Of a stretch of 64,000 bases of DNA, positions 33,801-44,570 are shown piece by piece (position 1 is the first letter of the stretch; each line of letters begins with the position of its first letter). This DNA is from Leptasterias polaris (lineage: Eukaryota; Echinodermata; Asteroidea; Forcipulatida; Asteriidae): contig JAZGTN010000064.1 of assembly GCA_037783415.1 (NCBI GenBank), positions 3,893,001-3,957,000 on the forward strand. Direction: 5' to 3'. Under the pieces are notes generated by a model. The model was given only the letters and a program-made list of their open reading frames with translations, searched no databases and was not told the DNA's origin. The position numbers and the translations under genes were made by a program.

Positions 33801-34640
33801 TAGCAACATTCTCTGCTTAACGGCTTTACAAGTCCACGCCCTGCTTCGATTGGACAAAGTTGATCTTTTTTTTTTAGTGTGATTTTGTGTTTGGGGTAAA
33901 TTTTGTATTGGATCACAAAATACTGAGATCGACGGGGAAAAAACCCAAGAGTAATCATGTCTCTGGTGAATTAAAATATGTTTTTGATTTGTAGAAACTG
34001 TTTAACTTTAAAATGACGCCTGTAGGTTGATGCTATGTTTAAACACTTATAATATGTTCAGTAAGAGATTTTTCCGTAAAATACCGAAGGGAAGCTGCAA
34101 AGATTTGTTTGGTAGAATAGCTCAATATTTTTACCTTGCTACATTTACAGGAAGGTCAGCATAAGTCAACCTTCGACCTTTCACCTTTGTGTTTTTATCA
34201 TGCTTACATTTAGTAATAGTGTATCTGTCGAATCTCTGCAGTTTCCCGTTTCATTTGAAGACATTTTAAACATTAAAGTAACTTCTCGAATCCATTAAAT
34301 GTGTTGCATATCAAAATCTTGAGCAAATATTGACATTTTTGGGGGACTGTAAATGAAATTGAGTGATGTGAAATTTGTCCTTTTTAAAACTTTTTTCGGG
34401 GCTTATTTAGATGTATATCGCCATGTCACTGCTTTAGTCTTGTTAGATGTACTCTTAATAGATCCCAGTGGAACATTGAGGGCGCTTTACTAAGATACTA
34501 TTCTTGGGTGTTGGAACCCAACACGTAGATGATGTCAGAATGCAATGCATGACTTGCATGAATGATTGATTTGTTCATTTTTTGATGATGAGTATTAGAG
34601 TAAAGCGCCCTATTGTATTAGGTTTAGTCCGTCTGATGAG
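30871..34640. other. Intergenic or long-UTR DNA, no gene seen
   Basis: AT-rich, largely unique sequence with A- and T-runs. No ORF shows family features. A degenerate family B like segment (AGCTAAGCAGACAAATTTGC and CATTCTCTGCTTAACGGC) is possible at about 33669-33842. Confidence 0.6.
34478..34616. repeat. Small inverted repeat (AGGGCGCTTTACT)
   Basis: GAGGGCGCTTTACTAAGATA at the left and AGAGTAAAGCGCCCT at the right are inverted relative to each other, about 137 bp apart overall. It may be a worn MITE. No target duplication could be assigned. Confidence 0.5.
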
Positions 34641-34649
34641 ATTTATACC

Positions 34650-34806
34650 TATAGACCCATTGCATATGACGTCATCATCTACACGCGCGTAATTTTGGGG
34701 GTCAAAGTGTTTTCAAGCGCATTGTGCGTAAACACGTGTACCATCCTTTTGACCCCCAAAATTACGCGCATGTATGCGCGCTGCGCGTTGTGCAATGGGT
34801 CTATAG
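34650..34806. mobile_element. Palindromic MITE-like element (CTATAGACCCATTGCA)
   Basis: The left end CTATAGACCCATTGCA is the exact reverse complement of the right end TGCAATGGGTCTATAG. Inside, GCGCGTAATTTTGGGGGTCA pairs with TGACCCCCAAAATTACGCGC. In total it is about 157 bp of imperfect foldback with CpG-rich words (ACACGCGCG, TGCGCGCTGCGCG) that stand out from the AT-rich surroundings. Confidence 0.8.
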
Positions 34807-35193
34807 ACTGTTTTGTCACACACATCAGTCCGCCTGACAGTCAAGTCATTTGATTGATCACTAGCGTCAAGAACCGACCTACTGTGGAAATAGACCTTTA
34901 TCATGCTGCCTCCATCGTGTTCCCTGTGTTCAATAACAGTAATGAACTCTGATAGTCATTGTACAAAAAGGAGCCATACTGTTTCTCCCTCCAGCCTCGG
35001 TTTGGTTGCATTGATGTGAATGGGAGAAAATCAAAATGGCTGCACCATGACAAAGGTATATTATACTGAGAGGATTAATGAAAACAGACGGTATGTGGGC
35101 AAAAGGTTGCATGGAAATTACTCGTCCTACACTACTTAAAGAAGAAGTACATTACTTGCTTTTGATGGGAAACAAATTGAACAGTTTCAATTT

Positions 35194-35376
35194 GAAAGCT
35201 CCCTGATTACAAAGTTCATACCAGTACCACTCCTCCAGAGAAATATTTCCATCTGAAAGCTCCCTGATTACAAAGTTCATACCAGTACCACTCCTCCAGA
35301 GAAATATTTCCATCTGAAAGCTCCCTGATTACAAAGTTCATACCAGTACCACTCCTCCAGAGAAATATTTCAGTCT
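35194..35376. repeat. 61-bp tandem repeat, 3 copies
   Basis: Unit starting GAAAGCTCCCTGATTACAAA at 35194, 35255 and 35316, virtually identical in all three. Confidence 0.95.
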
Positions 35377-35560
35377 GAACTATTGCTGTTTAAATCACTT
35401 TTGCTGATTTCATTTGCAGCAATCGAAACAAAGCCAGACGTGATTATGCACAAAAAGCATGTAAATCTTCGTTTTTATTGTAAAGTGAGCACCAACTTTT
35501 GATAAAACTTGTTGCATTGTGTGTTTTCTAAGAAGATGGAAATTAAATTTACTCTTCCAA

Positions 35561-35581
35561 CCCCCCCCCCCCCCCCCCCCC
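35561..35581. repeat. Poly-C run (21)
   Basis: Uninterrupted C21 in non-coding DNA. Confidence 0.95.
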
Positions 35582-37149
35582 AAATACAATGATGTACTTT
35601 TCCTTTGAGGTTATATTGAGATCGCGTCTCTTGAATCTGTTTTGATCTGTACATCTGTTTAGTGCATCACACTAAGTGTTGTAATATTTCCTTGACTTGA
35701 AATGAAGGAATGTCATTTGTTGAAGACATTGTGAAGCGTTTCAGTACAAATGACAATATTCTGTTGACAATCTTGTCTGTTGGAGTAGGGCTTAAACTAA
35801 ATGTGAATTTGTGGCAAATTTCTTACAAGTTGACATGCCAAATGTATTGCATACTGTGTCAAGCCCTTCAAATGGCCAGCATTCTAGCCCTATCGGCATA
35901 AGTGCAAACTTTGTATGCAATCAAAAATTTGAGCTTTGCTCAATGGGTCCAAACTTCTGGATAGATTAAACAATTCAAGAAATGCGATATCCATGAAACA
36001 CTCTGTCTATAGGTAGTTTGGGGGTAGAGTGTTCCCATTCCAATGTTGATCGCTTTGTAGCCTTTGGTAGATGTGTGTTTGCGTGCGTGCGTGGCCGTGT
36101 GAATCCCAAACTTTCTTCTTCAAGGTCTTATTAGTTTGTAGTTTTATTCTCTCCCTTTGCTAGTAGTGGCGATGTGGTGGCATGGTGTACTGGAGCCGTT
36201 AAAAAATAATGATAAAACAGAAATAAAACACTGTCCCTGTACAGATGGACTAGCAAATTGTTTGTTGATTGTCTATGTTCTTTCATGTTTTGTTTACATT
36301 GTCTCTGCTTTTGCGCCTTGAACATCTCTTTAGATTGATTTGGCGCGTTACAAATGGCTATTATTATTATAATTTGTGCTTTTAAGAAATGTTTTCATTT
36401 GAGTAGGTCAATTCAGACCCAATGGCATTAGTGAGGATGGCTGCGCATTTAAAAGCATGATAAGTCCAGCATTTTCAAATTTTTGGCAAACAAATTTAAG
36501 CAGTTCTAAGGGGCAAGTTTACCAAATTACGACCAATTATTGAAAATACTCATCTTACCCTTATGATTTTTTTGCTATTTTGCCCAAATTTGATAAAAAT
36601 GCTGGACTTACCCCTTGTGACTTTTCAATATTTTGCCGAGATTCAATCATAATGCCTTCCTCCGAATGCAATTTTGTCAATGTCCAATTTCAATAATATT
36701 GCCTACCTCGTGCAATCTTTTTCAATGTTGGACTTACCCCTTGTAATTTATCTTATTATACCCCCATTTGACAAAAATGTTGGATTTACCCCTTGTGAAC
36801 GACGTAGATTTCCGAAATTGTTGCATCATAGAGCAAGGATGGTTGCATTTATCCACCATCAATGAGCGCAGTAACCAAGGACCATTAACTTAGTACGTAT
36901 AGCGCTACCATGGATATCGCATAAACTTACTGTACGCTTCACGTTACATGTACATGTGGGACAGCAATGCACAGTCTTCGTGGGCTTTGAACCTTAAGAT
37001 CAATGGCGCAGTTACAGTTTACATTAACATGCAAGATTACACGTGGTCAATGGAGCGGAACGACCAGCCCTGTACTTTGTTGGGTTTTAAAAGACCTGTC
37101 TGATGATGTATTGATTGTAGCAATCCATTCAGTAGTTATTGAGTTATGT

Positions 37150-37625
37150 TTTCTTTTAAATATTAAATTTTGATTTACTGTTTTTCAACACCTGATGACG
37201 TCATCATGACGTCACAACAACTTGATGGAGGTTTCATCCAGGTTCTAACATGGTGTAAATTTGAAGTTGATCAGATAAACAGAAGTTAAGAATTTTGCCA
37301 GGAAATGTTTTTTGTTAAGAATTGCAGAAAGGCAAACTTTGACCTTCCGGTACGACCGGAAGTAAAGGTCGGGTGAATTTGGCGTTAACTTTTCAAATGT
37401 TGCCCGTGTTTTGATCTATCATATACCCAAATATGAATATTATAGCTGTAATATTCAGAGACATACAGGCATTGGCATGAGGGCACTTTTTGACCTTAAA
37501 TGGCTTGTAATTTGACACCCGATGACGTCATCATGACGTCATTGCTCACACACCTGCTCGTTATGTTCTAACAAACGACTATCAGAAGAATAAGCAAAAC
37601 AAAGAAAGAAAAAAAACTAGGACTT
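37150..37625. mobile_element. Family E repeat (GATGACGTCATCATGACGTC), copy
   Basis: Contains GATGACGTCATCATGACGTC at 37194 and again at 37521. Between them are TTTGACCTTCCGGTACGACC, GGCGTTAACTTTTCAAATGT, ATTCAGAGACATACAGGCAT and TTGACCTTAAATGGCTTGTA, followed by AATAAGCAAAACAAAGAAAG. The same order recurs at 58380-58890 and 60030-60400. No coding frame was recognised. Identity of the parent element is unknown. Confidence 0.7.
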
Positions 37626-39228
37626 TAGAACAATCACCCTTTTCTGTTGATATTTTGTAATCTTGTTGTTGGAGCAGGAAGTTTCTAGTAATTTTGAAAG
37701 GACATCGCATTATCAGCAGCATTTGTGAAGGGAAAGCACAAAACTCTTTTCTTATCAATGTCACTGACTCAAATAAAGCTATATATAGCAAAAGATATTG
37801 CATAATCTTCAGAGCAAATAATCTTCTGAGCTATGAAAAACACTGACACATTAGACTTGTCTACCATTTCTCCTCAGCAAATTACTTCTTTGATTTACAA
37901 ACATGTAGCTGGTTCTTGCAAAATCTGACTGAACTGTGTGTTGGTTATTTTAACAAGATTTGCATTTACATTGTATCTGACATTATTACCGAAAATTCTG
38001 TTTCTAAGAATTCTGAGTCTCTGGGTGGAGTATTTAATTACAATAAAATGCCTGGGCCCAATTTGATAACTTCATAATTCTGTGGTAAGCAGAAATAGAC
38101 CTTAGTACTGACTGATATCAACAAGGGTTGTTTACCACTTTTCAGAAGAATTGGAAACCTTTTTGCTCTGCAAAACTGTCCGAACTGCAGGACCCAGTTA
38201 CAGCAGTAAATAAACCATGACGTCATCAGTACAGGGGTCTACTGAGTTCTGTCTTCTGTAAGGAGATTGTCAAACTCATTAATAAAGAATCTTCCAATAT
38301 CTTGTATGTTGGGTGCTGATGTGCTTGCTAAGCAAGTTTTTGGTGCTAAGCAAATTTGTGTGGTAAGCAGTTGTATGGATTGGAGGACGTTTACTTTGTT
38401 ATAGACAGCACAGAGAAGAGCTCCAAACTTGGCTAAGGCCATGTCCACAATTAGTGGCTGCATCTACGGCTGGATTTCCACATTATCATGTGTTGAAGTA
38501 ACGGACGTCCTTAGCAACACACCTAGCAACAGTCGTAGCCGTAGCCACCAATTTGAATGCAGCCTTAGCCGAGACCAAGAGTTTTTTCCAAACTCAGCTC
38601 CAGTTCTGATTGCCATTGATTTTGAACCACTGTGTAAAATGCATGTTGCATAAAATTTATGACGGATCCCAATCCAGAGCTGAGTCCGAGCTGATGCTTG
38701 GAAAAGGCCTCAAGTTTAAAAAGAAAAAAAAAGGGCAGCTGTCCCCAAGCAGGTATGACATGTACTTTTTTAGGATAGAAGTTTCAGGGTCTTTATTTTC
38801 AAGATAAGCAGCAGATTCTAAAGAATCTTTCATGCAAAAACAACTGTACGTTTTCGTTGTAGAAATGCATTTATTTATTTCACAAACAGTGACATCAACT
38901 GACACCAACGTGGTCAAAAATTGTTGAGTAGTGCATCATTGTGAAAAGGCGACCAAGACATTGTATCTGCTTATTGCAATAGTGTATCTACTTTTGAGGT
39001 GTGATGTTATCCTAGCATTAATTGTATCCACCTCCCTACATAGATTATATTCAAAATTCCCATCTAGAAGTGCTTTGAACTTTGCCTTTTTCATATGCCT
39101 TGCAAAAAATTACTTTCCTTAAATTGTGTTATTTTCTGTCTGAATAGTAGGCATTTACAAGAGATTTTTCCCAAGTAAAAAATGACCTTACATTGTTACT
39201 TCCTTATGTTGTTGGCCTGGTGTAGGGA
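37626..39228. other. Non-coding stretch, no gene seen
   Basis: AT-rich. A family B like left end (GGGCCCAATTTGATAAC) begins at 38054, and GCTAAGC words occur near 38320-38370, possibly a broken copy. Nothing else was recognised. Confidence 0.5.
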
Positions 39229-39641
39229 TTCCTGAAACCATCTTAACTCATTAGAAGTATGCAGCACCAGCAATCGCATTGTGCACAACCAAATCCTCTA
39301 CCCTCGCTGATACCCATTCACTCCTGGGTGTTGTGGAGCAATTATTGTTGAATGACTTGCCAAGGACACAAGTGTCGTGACCCGGACTTGAACCCACTCT
39401 CTGACTCTGCCATCACCAGGGACAGATTTCATAGAGCTGTATGCGGAAAATTGTGCTTAATAATTGTCTGCTTAGCAAAGATTTGCAGGAAACCAGTCAC
39501 ATACTGTATATGTGGAATGGTATTTTAGATAGTAACCTTATTCTGGTAAGCAACATTTTTGTGTGATTAAGCAGTTTCTTTGAAATTGGGCCAGAAGTGT
39601 GAGTTTGGTAGATGGTAGACTGCTTGGCCATGGTGGGCTAC
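39229..39641 (-). mobile_element. SINE interrupted by a MITE family B copy
   Basis: 39229-39415 is a diverged SINE body and head on the minus strand (CTACCCTCGCTGATACCCAT, GACACAAGTGTCGTGACCCG, CTTGAACCCACTCTCTGAC). 39419-39593 is a family B MITE (TTTCATAGAGCTGTATGCGG to TTTCTTTGAAATTGGGCC). The SINE head resumes at 39594-39641 (CTGCTTGGCCATGG). Confidence 0.65.
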
Positions 39642-40730
39642 ATGATTTTCACTCAAATGTTTTTAAGCACAATTTTCACCAACAAAAAGGTGCAGTCCCA
39701 AACCTTGTTAAAGTTTTGCTTGAACTTCGTAGGAACCGTACCATGTATTTAGATTAATTTGTGTACAGGTTGTAAATAATGGAAAGGTGTTAACATAGAC
39801 TATTTTTCTTATGAAAAGAATTTAAATATTGTCATGTGGAATTAAAATACCTTGAGATTCAAATGTCCATATCATTTCAAAATCGGTGTCATATCTCGAC
39901 AGGTTTTGTTCTTTCTGTGGTATACACAGTAAATTATGTGGTCAGTCCTTTATGTTTTTCAATGTTTCTGTTCATTACCGAGAGAGCGGGAGCCAGTTGC
40001 GAACCCCTGTGGTCTTTGACAGGCACAGGTAGTAGTTTAGTTATTTATTCCAATGTTGATAACAACAAACAAATGTATCAATATAGTTTAAGCATTACAT
40101 ACCTACAAACAGCGATTGAAACATCATTATTACAAATTTAAGTTACTTAGACTGTTAACGTTATTTGCAGGGGGAATTAATGTGAAGCATAGTGCTTTTA
40201 AGATTTTCCCTGTGACAGACAAAGACTCGGACTGGACAAGGACATGAAACACTTGACAGTTAGACAAACTGACAGATGCGACCAGCCAGATAAATAAATT
40301 GTTACATTGTATTAAGAAAATTAATATGATACCAATGACATTCAACAGTTATCACTTTATTGGCTTTGTAAATACATGTTAAAGAAGTACGTTTTAAGTT
40401 TTATTGAGAGATTGGAACCAGCCGAAGAAAACGACAGGGCAATTTTTACAGGCAACCACCAACACTGCATGCAAAAAGAAACGCTGTGGAGTACAACTGA
40501 CATTTTTCTAAACACTATCATAACTGTCCTACGAAAATCGTGTGGGAATTAACATGTAAATGTTTCTTATTCTTGGAGATTACCTGGAACTGGTTGCCTG
40601 TAAATTGCCCCGTGTGACATGGCCCAAAAAGTTGTAAAGATTTTTGTTGTACTGAGTCCTGGATTTATGTAAACTTGCAATAAATTGATATCGGTTTTCC
40701 GGTTATTTTCGTGTGGTTCAGGAAAAGATC
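39642..40730. other. Non-coding stretch with a split copy of a downstream sequence
   Basis: 39974-40030 (TTCATTACCGAGAGAGCGGG, then CCCCTGTGGTCTTTGACAGG) and 40409-40438 (ATTGGAACCAGCCGAAGAAA) match two adjacent pieces of 41493-41584. They are separated here by about 380 bp. No gene is supported. Confidence 0.65.
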
Positions 40731-41019
40731 TTTTATTTTATTTTAGATCTTCCTGTTTTTACCGGAAGTAAAGGTCAAAGAGGGGTCACATTTGTTAAAT
40801 AATTTGTTACATCAACCTATACATAACAAGACTTTTTGTCTCTCCATGTACATGTACTTTCAATTCATTTTGAACTGTTCCTCAAGACAAATTCCACCCT
40901 GCAATAAAATGCAATTAACTTCTACCAAACATAACAAAACTTGTTTTCTATCAAGCATCGCCCTCCCCAACCAGGCCAGTCCTATACCCATCCCATTCAT
41001 CCCAGCTAGCCATTCCCCA

Positions 41020-41470
41020 GCACGATGATTTATACTGCTAGTCCCATACCTTCAAATCTAAATCCCAGTCCCTGGCCCAAGTATTATACCCAGCTTGATC
41101 ATACCCAGTCCAACCAGCCACACCCTAGTGAAATTACTACCAGCCCATCTCCCCTACCCTCAAATCGAACTCCCAGTCCCTGGCCCCAGTCATCTACCCA
41201 ACTTGCTTATACCCATGTCCAACCAGCCACACCCTAGCAAAATTACTACTAGTCCATCTCCCCTACCCTCACATCGAACTCCCAGTCCCTGCCCTTTAGT
41301 CATCTACCCAGCTTGATCATAATCATGTTCAACTATTCACACACCAGCAAAATTACTACTAGACCATCTCCCCTACCCTCAAATCGAACTCCCAGTCCCT
41401 GGCCTTTTAGTCATCTACCCAGCTTGATCATAATCATGATCAACGAGCCACACCCCAGATAATTACTAGG
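41020..41470. repeat. Pyrimidine-rich 109-110 bp tandem repeat, about 4 copies
   Basis: Recurring words CATCTCCCCTACCCTCAAAT, CGAACTCCCAGTCCCTGG, ATCTACCCAGCTTGATCATA and CCAGCCACACCC. AAATTACTAC marks unit starts at 41131, 41240 and 41350. Two units recur at 44876-45140 as part of the 3.68-kb duplication. Short Pro-rich ORFs here come from the composition. Confidence 0.85.
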
Positions 41471-41879
41471 CCTTATGTCCGACTATTACTGTTCATTACC
41501 GAGAAATTATGCGGGAGCCAGTTGCGTACCCCTGTGGTCTTTGACAGGCACAGGTGATTGGAACCAGCCGAAGAAAACGACAGGTACCCGACTACTACCT
41601 AACACCAGATAAACATGTAGTAGGGGTGGGGTACTCGACGGCATGATGCCGTGAGCGTAAATCAAAATGGCCACCAGCCATGCTTGATTTATGTAAACAC
41701 CGTGGATGTAACTCTAGAGAGAGGTAAGCTTTATTGTGTAGTTTACTTCAGTTCAAAATGTAGAATAGGAATAGGGCTCGTGGAACCCGTGTAAACACTA
41801 AGATTGTCATAAAACGGGTAAGTTTGTGGCGTTTCTGTTTCCACCTCCATGAACGTAAACAACGGCACTTGAAAGTACA

Positions 41880-43500
41880 ACGGCCGGAAGTAGCCATGGC
41901 GTTTGGCCCATGGCGTATTGTATTAATTGTGCCAGTCATCAATGACTACTTGCCGTCAATCAAATGAAACAATCGATTTTTCTTTTTAGAGTACTGGGTT
42001 AATCTTTTACCACTTGTAGTTTTCATAATAATTATTGTATTTCTACCTCTATGCGTGGATAGTCTGAGATCAATGTGTGGTCCTAGGCCTACATGTTTGT
42101 AAAAATGAAGAAAAAGGGAATAGCCTACATCTACATGTAACGTCAGTTGTTGTAAACTGCTTACCAAACCAAACGATCTGTGGAAAGGATTGATCAAGGT
42201 CTGACGTTTCGACCTTTGCAGAGTCTTTCTCAAAGGCTGACGTTCTAAAACGGGTAAAAGTTTGGCACCTACATTCATTCACCCTGAACTTAATCAAATT
42301 GTTTCTCTTTTTAAGACACCGTAATGAAGGGGGTTGGGTGGGTATCGATTTAAAAATAAAAGTTGATGATTTCAAGTTGTGAATTCTTTGAAACAATTAC
42401 CGAATGAGAACGACGATACTGTGTAATTTTAATTCTGGCAGATGTTATTATTCAATGTTGTGTGTATTTCGAACCTTGCCCAATTCACTGTAAATAAATA
42501 CAATAAATAAATGAAAGCAAGAGTACTTAACCATAATGGAACTTCGGCAACAGCTCAAATTTTATTTGACATTTTAACCGCGCATCTTTGGTTTAAATTG
42601 GTAAAATAAGCTCTTTGTTCAAAGGAACATGCACGACCCATAATAATGATAACAGTGTTCAGACTTTTCGCCTTTTTCTTTGACGAAAATAATTAAAATA
42701 TGAAGTTAGTTTTACAGTAAGAAAAAATAGGAAAAAAAATACAGAAAAATATTTTTAAAATTGAAAATCAGGTTGTGCGTTCGTTTTCAGCAACATTGTG
42801 GATTTTATTATTATTATTATATACTTGTAAAGTTTTTATTCTAATTCTTAAAATCTTTGTTTGAATTTATGTTCACAGCGTGAAAATTCAATTGAACGAA
42901 CACCTGTATACAGTGGTCCAGCATGCCCGAACGCGGTCTCTTTCCGATGTATTTTCAAACCCTAACGAGACCACTCAACCGAACACACATACCTCTCCAA
43001 TTTAATGCATCATCCCAGAAAATACCACGGTGAGGATACCGGCCAAGAAAACTGGTGGAATCAACGCTGTTGTTCCCGCGGTCATGTTGATCCCAGCTAG
43101 CTCGCTACGACTTGAGACCCGCCACCCTCCCCCGCAACAACCCCCAATGTCCGTAGTCAAACCAATAATTCCATACTATGTGCACTAATTTTCTATACCT
43201 ACAGCGTGTGCCTTAAACTCACATTTTTTTCAAAGTCCGAACCAAGCAATCCTCTATATATGCCTATGTTTCCTTAGTAAACTAATGGTCCATACCTATA
43301 GCGTGTGCCTTCCACTCGATTTTTTTTTCTGAGTCGTAACAAAGAGTCACCTGTATACCTATAACCATTCCTAAGTAAACTAATGGTATAGCGTGTGCCT
43401 TCCATCCACTCGCAAATTATTTACTAAGTATAAAGCACCGAATTCCCATGCCATAGTATCCAATGTAAAGTATGAATCGAAGGTTCATCAGGTACAAAAT
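41880..43500. other. Unclassified body of the 3.68-kb unit (unit A)
   Basis: Non-coding by eye. A minus-strand reading at 42200-42240 has TTTGAGAAAGACTCTGCAAA then GGTCGAAACGTCAG, a pattern often seen near ends of retroelements, but no RT or other protein is present. Paired short ORFs recur in unit B only because the block is duplicated. Confidence 0.5.
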
Positions 43501-43639
43501 GCATATACCTATTCCTAAGTGCCTTCGACTCGCAAATTATTTACTAAGTATAAAGCACTGAATTCCTATGCCATAGTATCCAATGTAAAGTATGAATCGA
43601 AGGTTCATCAGGTTCAAAATGCATATGTTCCTGGGGGGA

Positions 43640-43775
43640 CCCAAGTGGGTGTCGTGGAAGGGCATCGGATTCCGAACCCAGATGTCCCCGGTTCGAGCCC
43701 CGGTGGTGACCAGGTCCGAGGCGGTGAGACGCGCCGCCCATTCGTGGATGGGAAGGAAACTTAAAACTTAAAACG
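43640..43775 (+). mobile_element. tRNA-like SINE fragment (copy in unit A)
   Basis: GTGGGTGTCGTGGAAGGGCA (A-box type), TCGGATTCCGA hairpin, CCCCGGTTCGAGCCCCGG (B-box type), then CGAGGCGGTGAGACGCGCC. GC-rich against an AT-rich background. The second copy is at 47238-47378. It lies on the opposite strand to the tRNA-like array. Confidence 0.65.
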
Positions 43776-43991
43776 AACCTCTGCACTTTTTTTAAATGAA
43801 TTATTTGTTTAAATAAAAAAAAGGTTTCGTAAAACGCCTCGAGTTTTTTTCTGTAGCGGGATTCGATCCCGAAACCTTTCGGTCCAGAGTCCGGAGCCCT
43901 TCCATTGGGCCACTGCTCCTCTTACTTAAAGTGTGTTTGAGTTTAATTTTAAACCTTAGAATGAACATCTTTACATCAACAATATAAAAAA

Positions 43992-44062
43992 GGAAGTCCC
44001 GAGATTCGAACCCGGTACCTTTCGGTCCAGAGTCCGGAGCCCTTCCACTGGGCCACTGCTCC
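43992..44062 (-). ncRNA. tRNA-like unit, variant 1 (Gln-CUG-like), representative
   Basis: Minus strand, 71 nt. Acceptor GGAGCAG against GACTTCC (4 of 7 pairs, one G-U). D arm GCCC-AGTGGAA-GGGC pairs fully, with GG in the loop. Anticodon-loop position CTCTGGA gives CUG with U33. T arm CCGGG-TTCGAAT-CTCGG pairs with one G-U. The anticodon stem (CCGGA against CCGAA) does not pair. CC is followed by T6, a usual Pol III terminator. It may be a tRNA-derived transcript or pseudogene. A working tRNA-Gln is unlikely. Confidence 0.6.
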
Positions 44063-44134
44063 TCTTACTTAAAGTGTGTTTGAGTTTATTTTTAAACCTT
44101 AGAATGAACATCTTTACATCAACAATATAAAAAA

Positions 44135-44205
44135 GGAAGTCCCGAGATTCGAACCCGGTACCTTTCGGTCCAGAGTCCGGAGCCTTTCCACTGGGCCACT
44201 GCTCC
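44135..44205 (-). ncRNA. tRNA-like unit, variant 1, representative
   Basis: Same features as 43992-44062 and placed 143 bp after it, with GGAAAGGGC in the D arm as one of the few differences. It shows that the unit plus its flank, not only the tRNA-like part, was duplicated. Confidence 0.6.
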
Positions 44206-44500
44206 TCTTACTTAAATTGTGTTTGAGTTTAATTTTAAACCTTAGAATGAACATCTTTATATCAACAACATAAAAAAAGAACTCCCGAGATTCGAACCAA
44301 GAACCATTTGGTGCAGAGTCCGGAGCCCTTCCACTTGACCACTGCTCTTCTTACTTAACATGCGTTCGAGTTTAATTTAAAATCCTAGGGTATCAAATCA
44401 ACAGCAGCTGAAAAGTAAACTACTGGTATATAGCCTATGCGTTCCTCTTGCAAATTGCATAGTATCCTGCGTAAACCAATAAGCCTTAAGATTACAAAAA

Positions 44501-44570
44501 GAACACCCAGGAATCGAACCCAGTACCTGTGGGTTCAGAGTCCGGAGCCCATCCACTGGGCCACTGCTCC
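44501..44570 (-). ncRNA. tRNA-like unit, variant 2 (TTTTTGTA terminator), representative
   Basis: Minus strand: GGAGCAGTGGCCCAGTGGAT, GGGCTCCGGACTCTGAACCC, ACAGGTACTGGGTTCGATTC, then CTGGGTGTTCTTTTTGTAA. The T arm and D arm pair. The acceptor pairs partly. The T5 run directly follows the 3' end. This type has the long spacer downstream on the minus strand. Confidence 0.6.

Larger units (their letters stand above)
34807..37140. other. Non-coding stretch with one 61-bp tandem repeat
   Basis: AT-rich DNA without a supported gene. It holds a 61-bp triplicate (35194-35376), a C21 run (35561-35581) and a degenerate internal repetition at about 36480-36800, with words such as CTTACCCCTTGT recurring every 60-90 bp. 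Confidence 0.6.
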
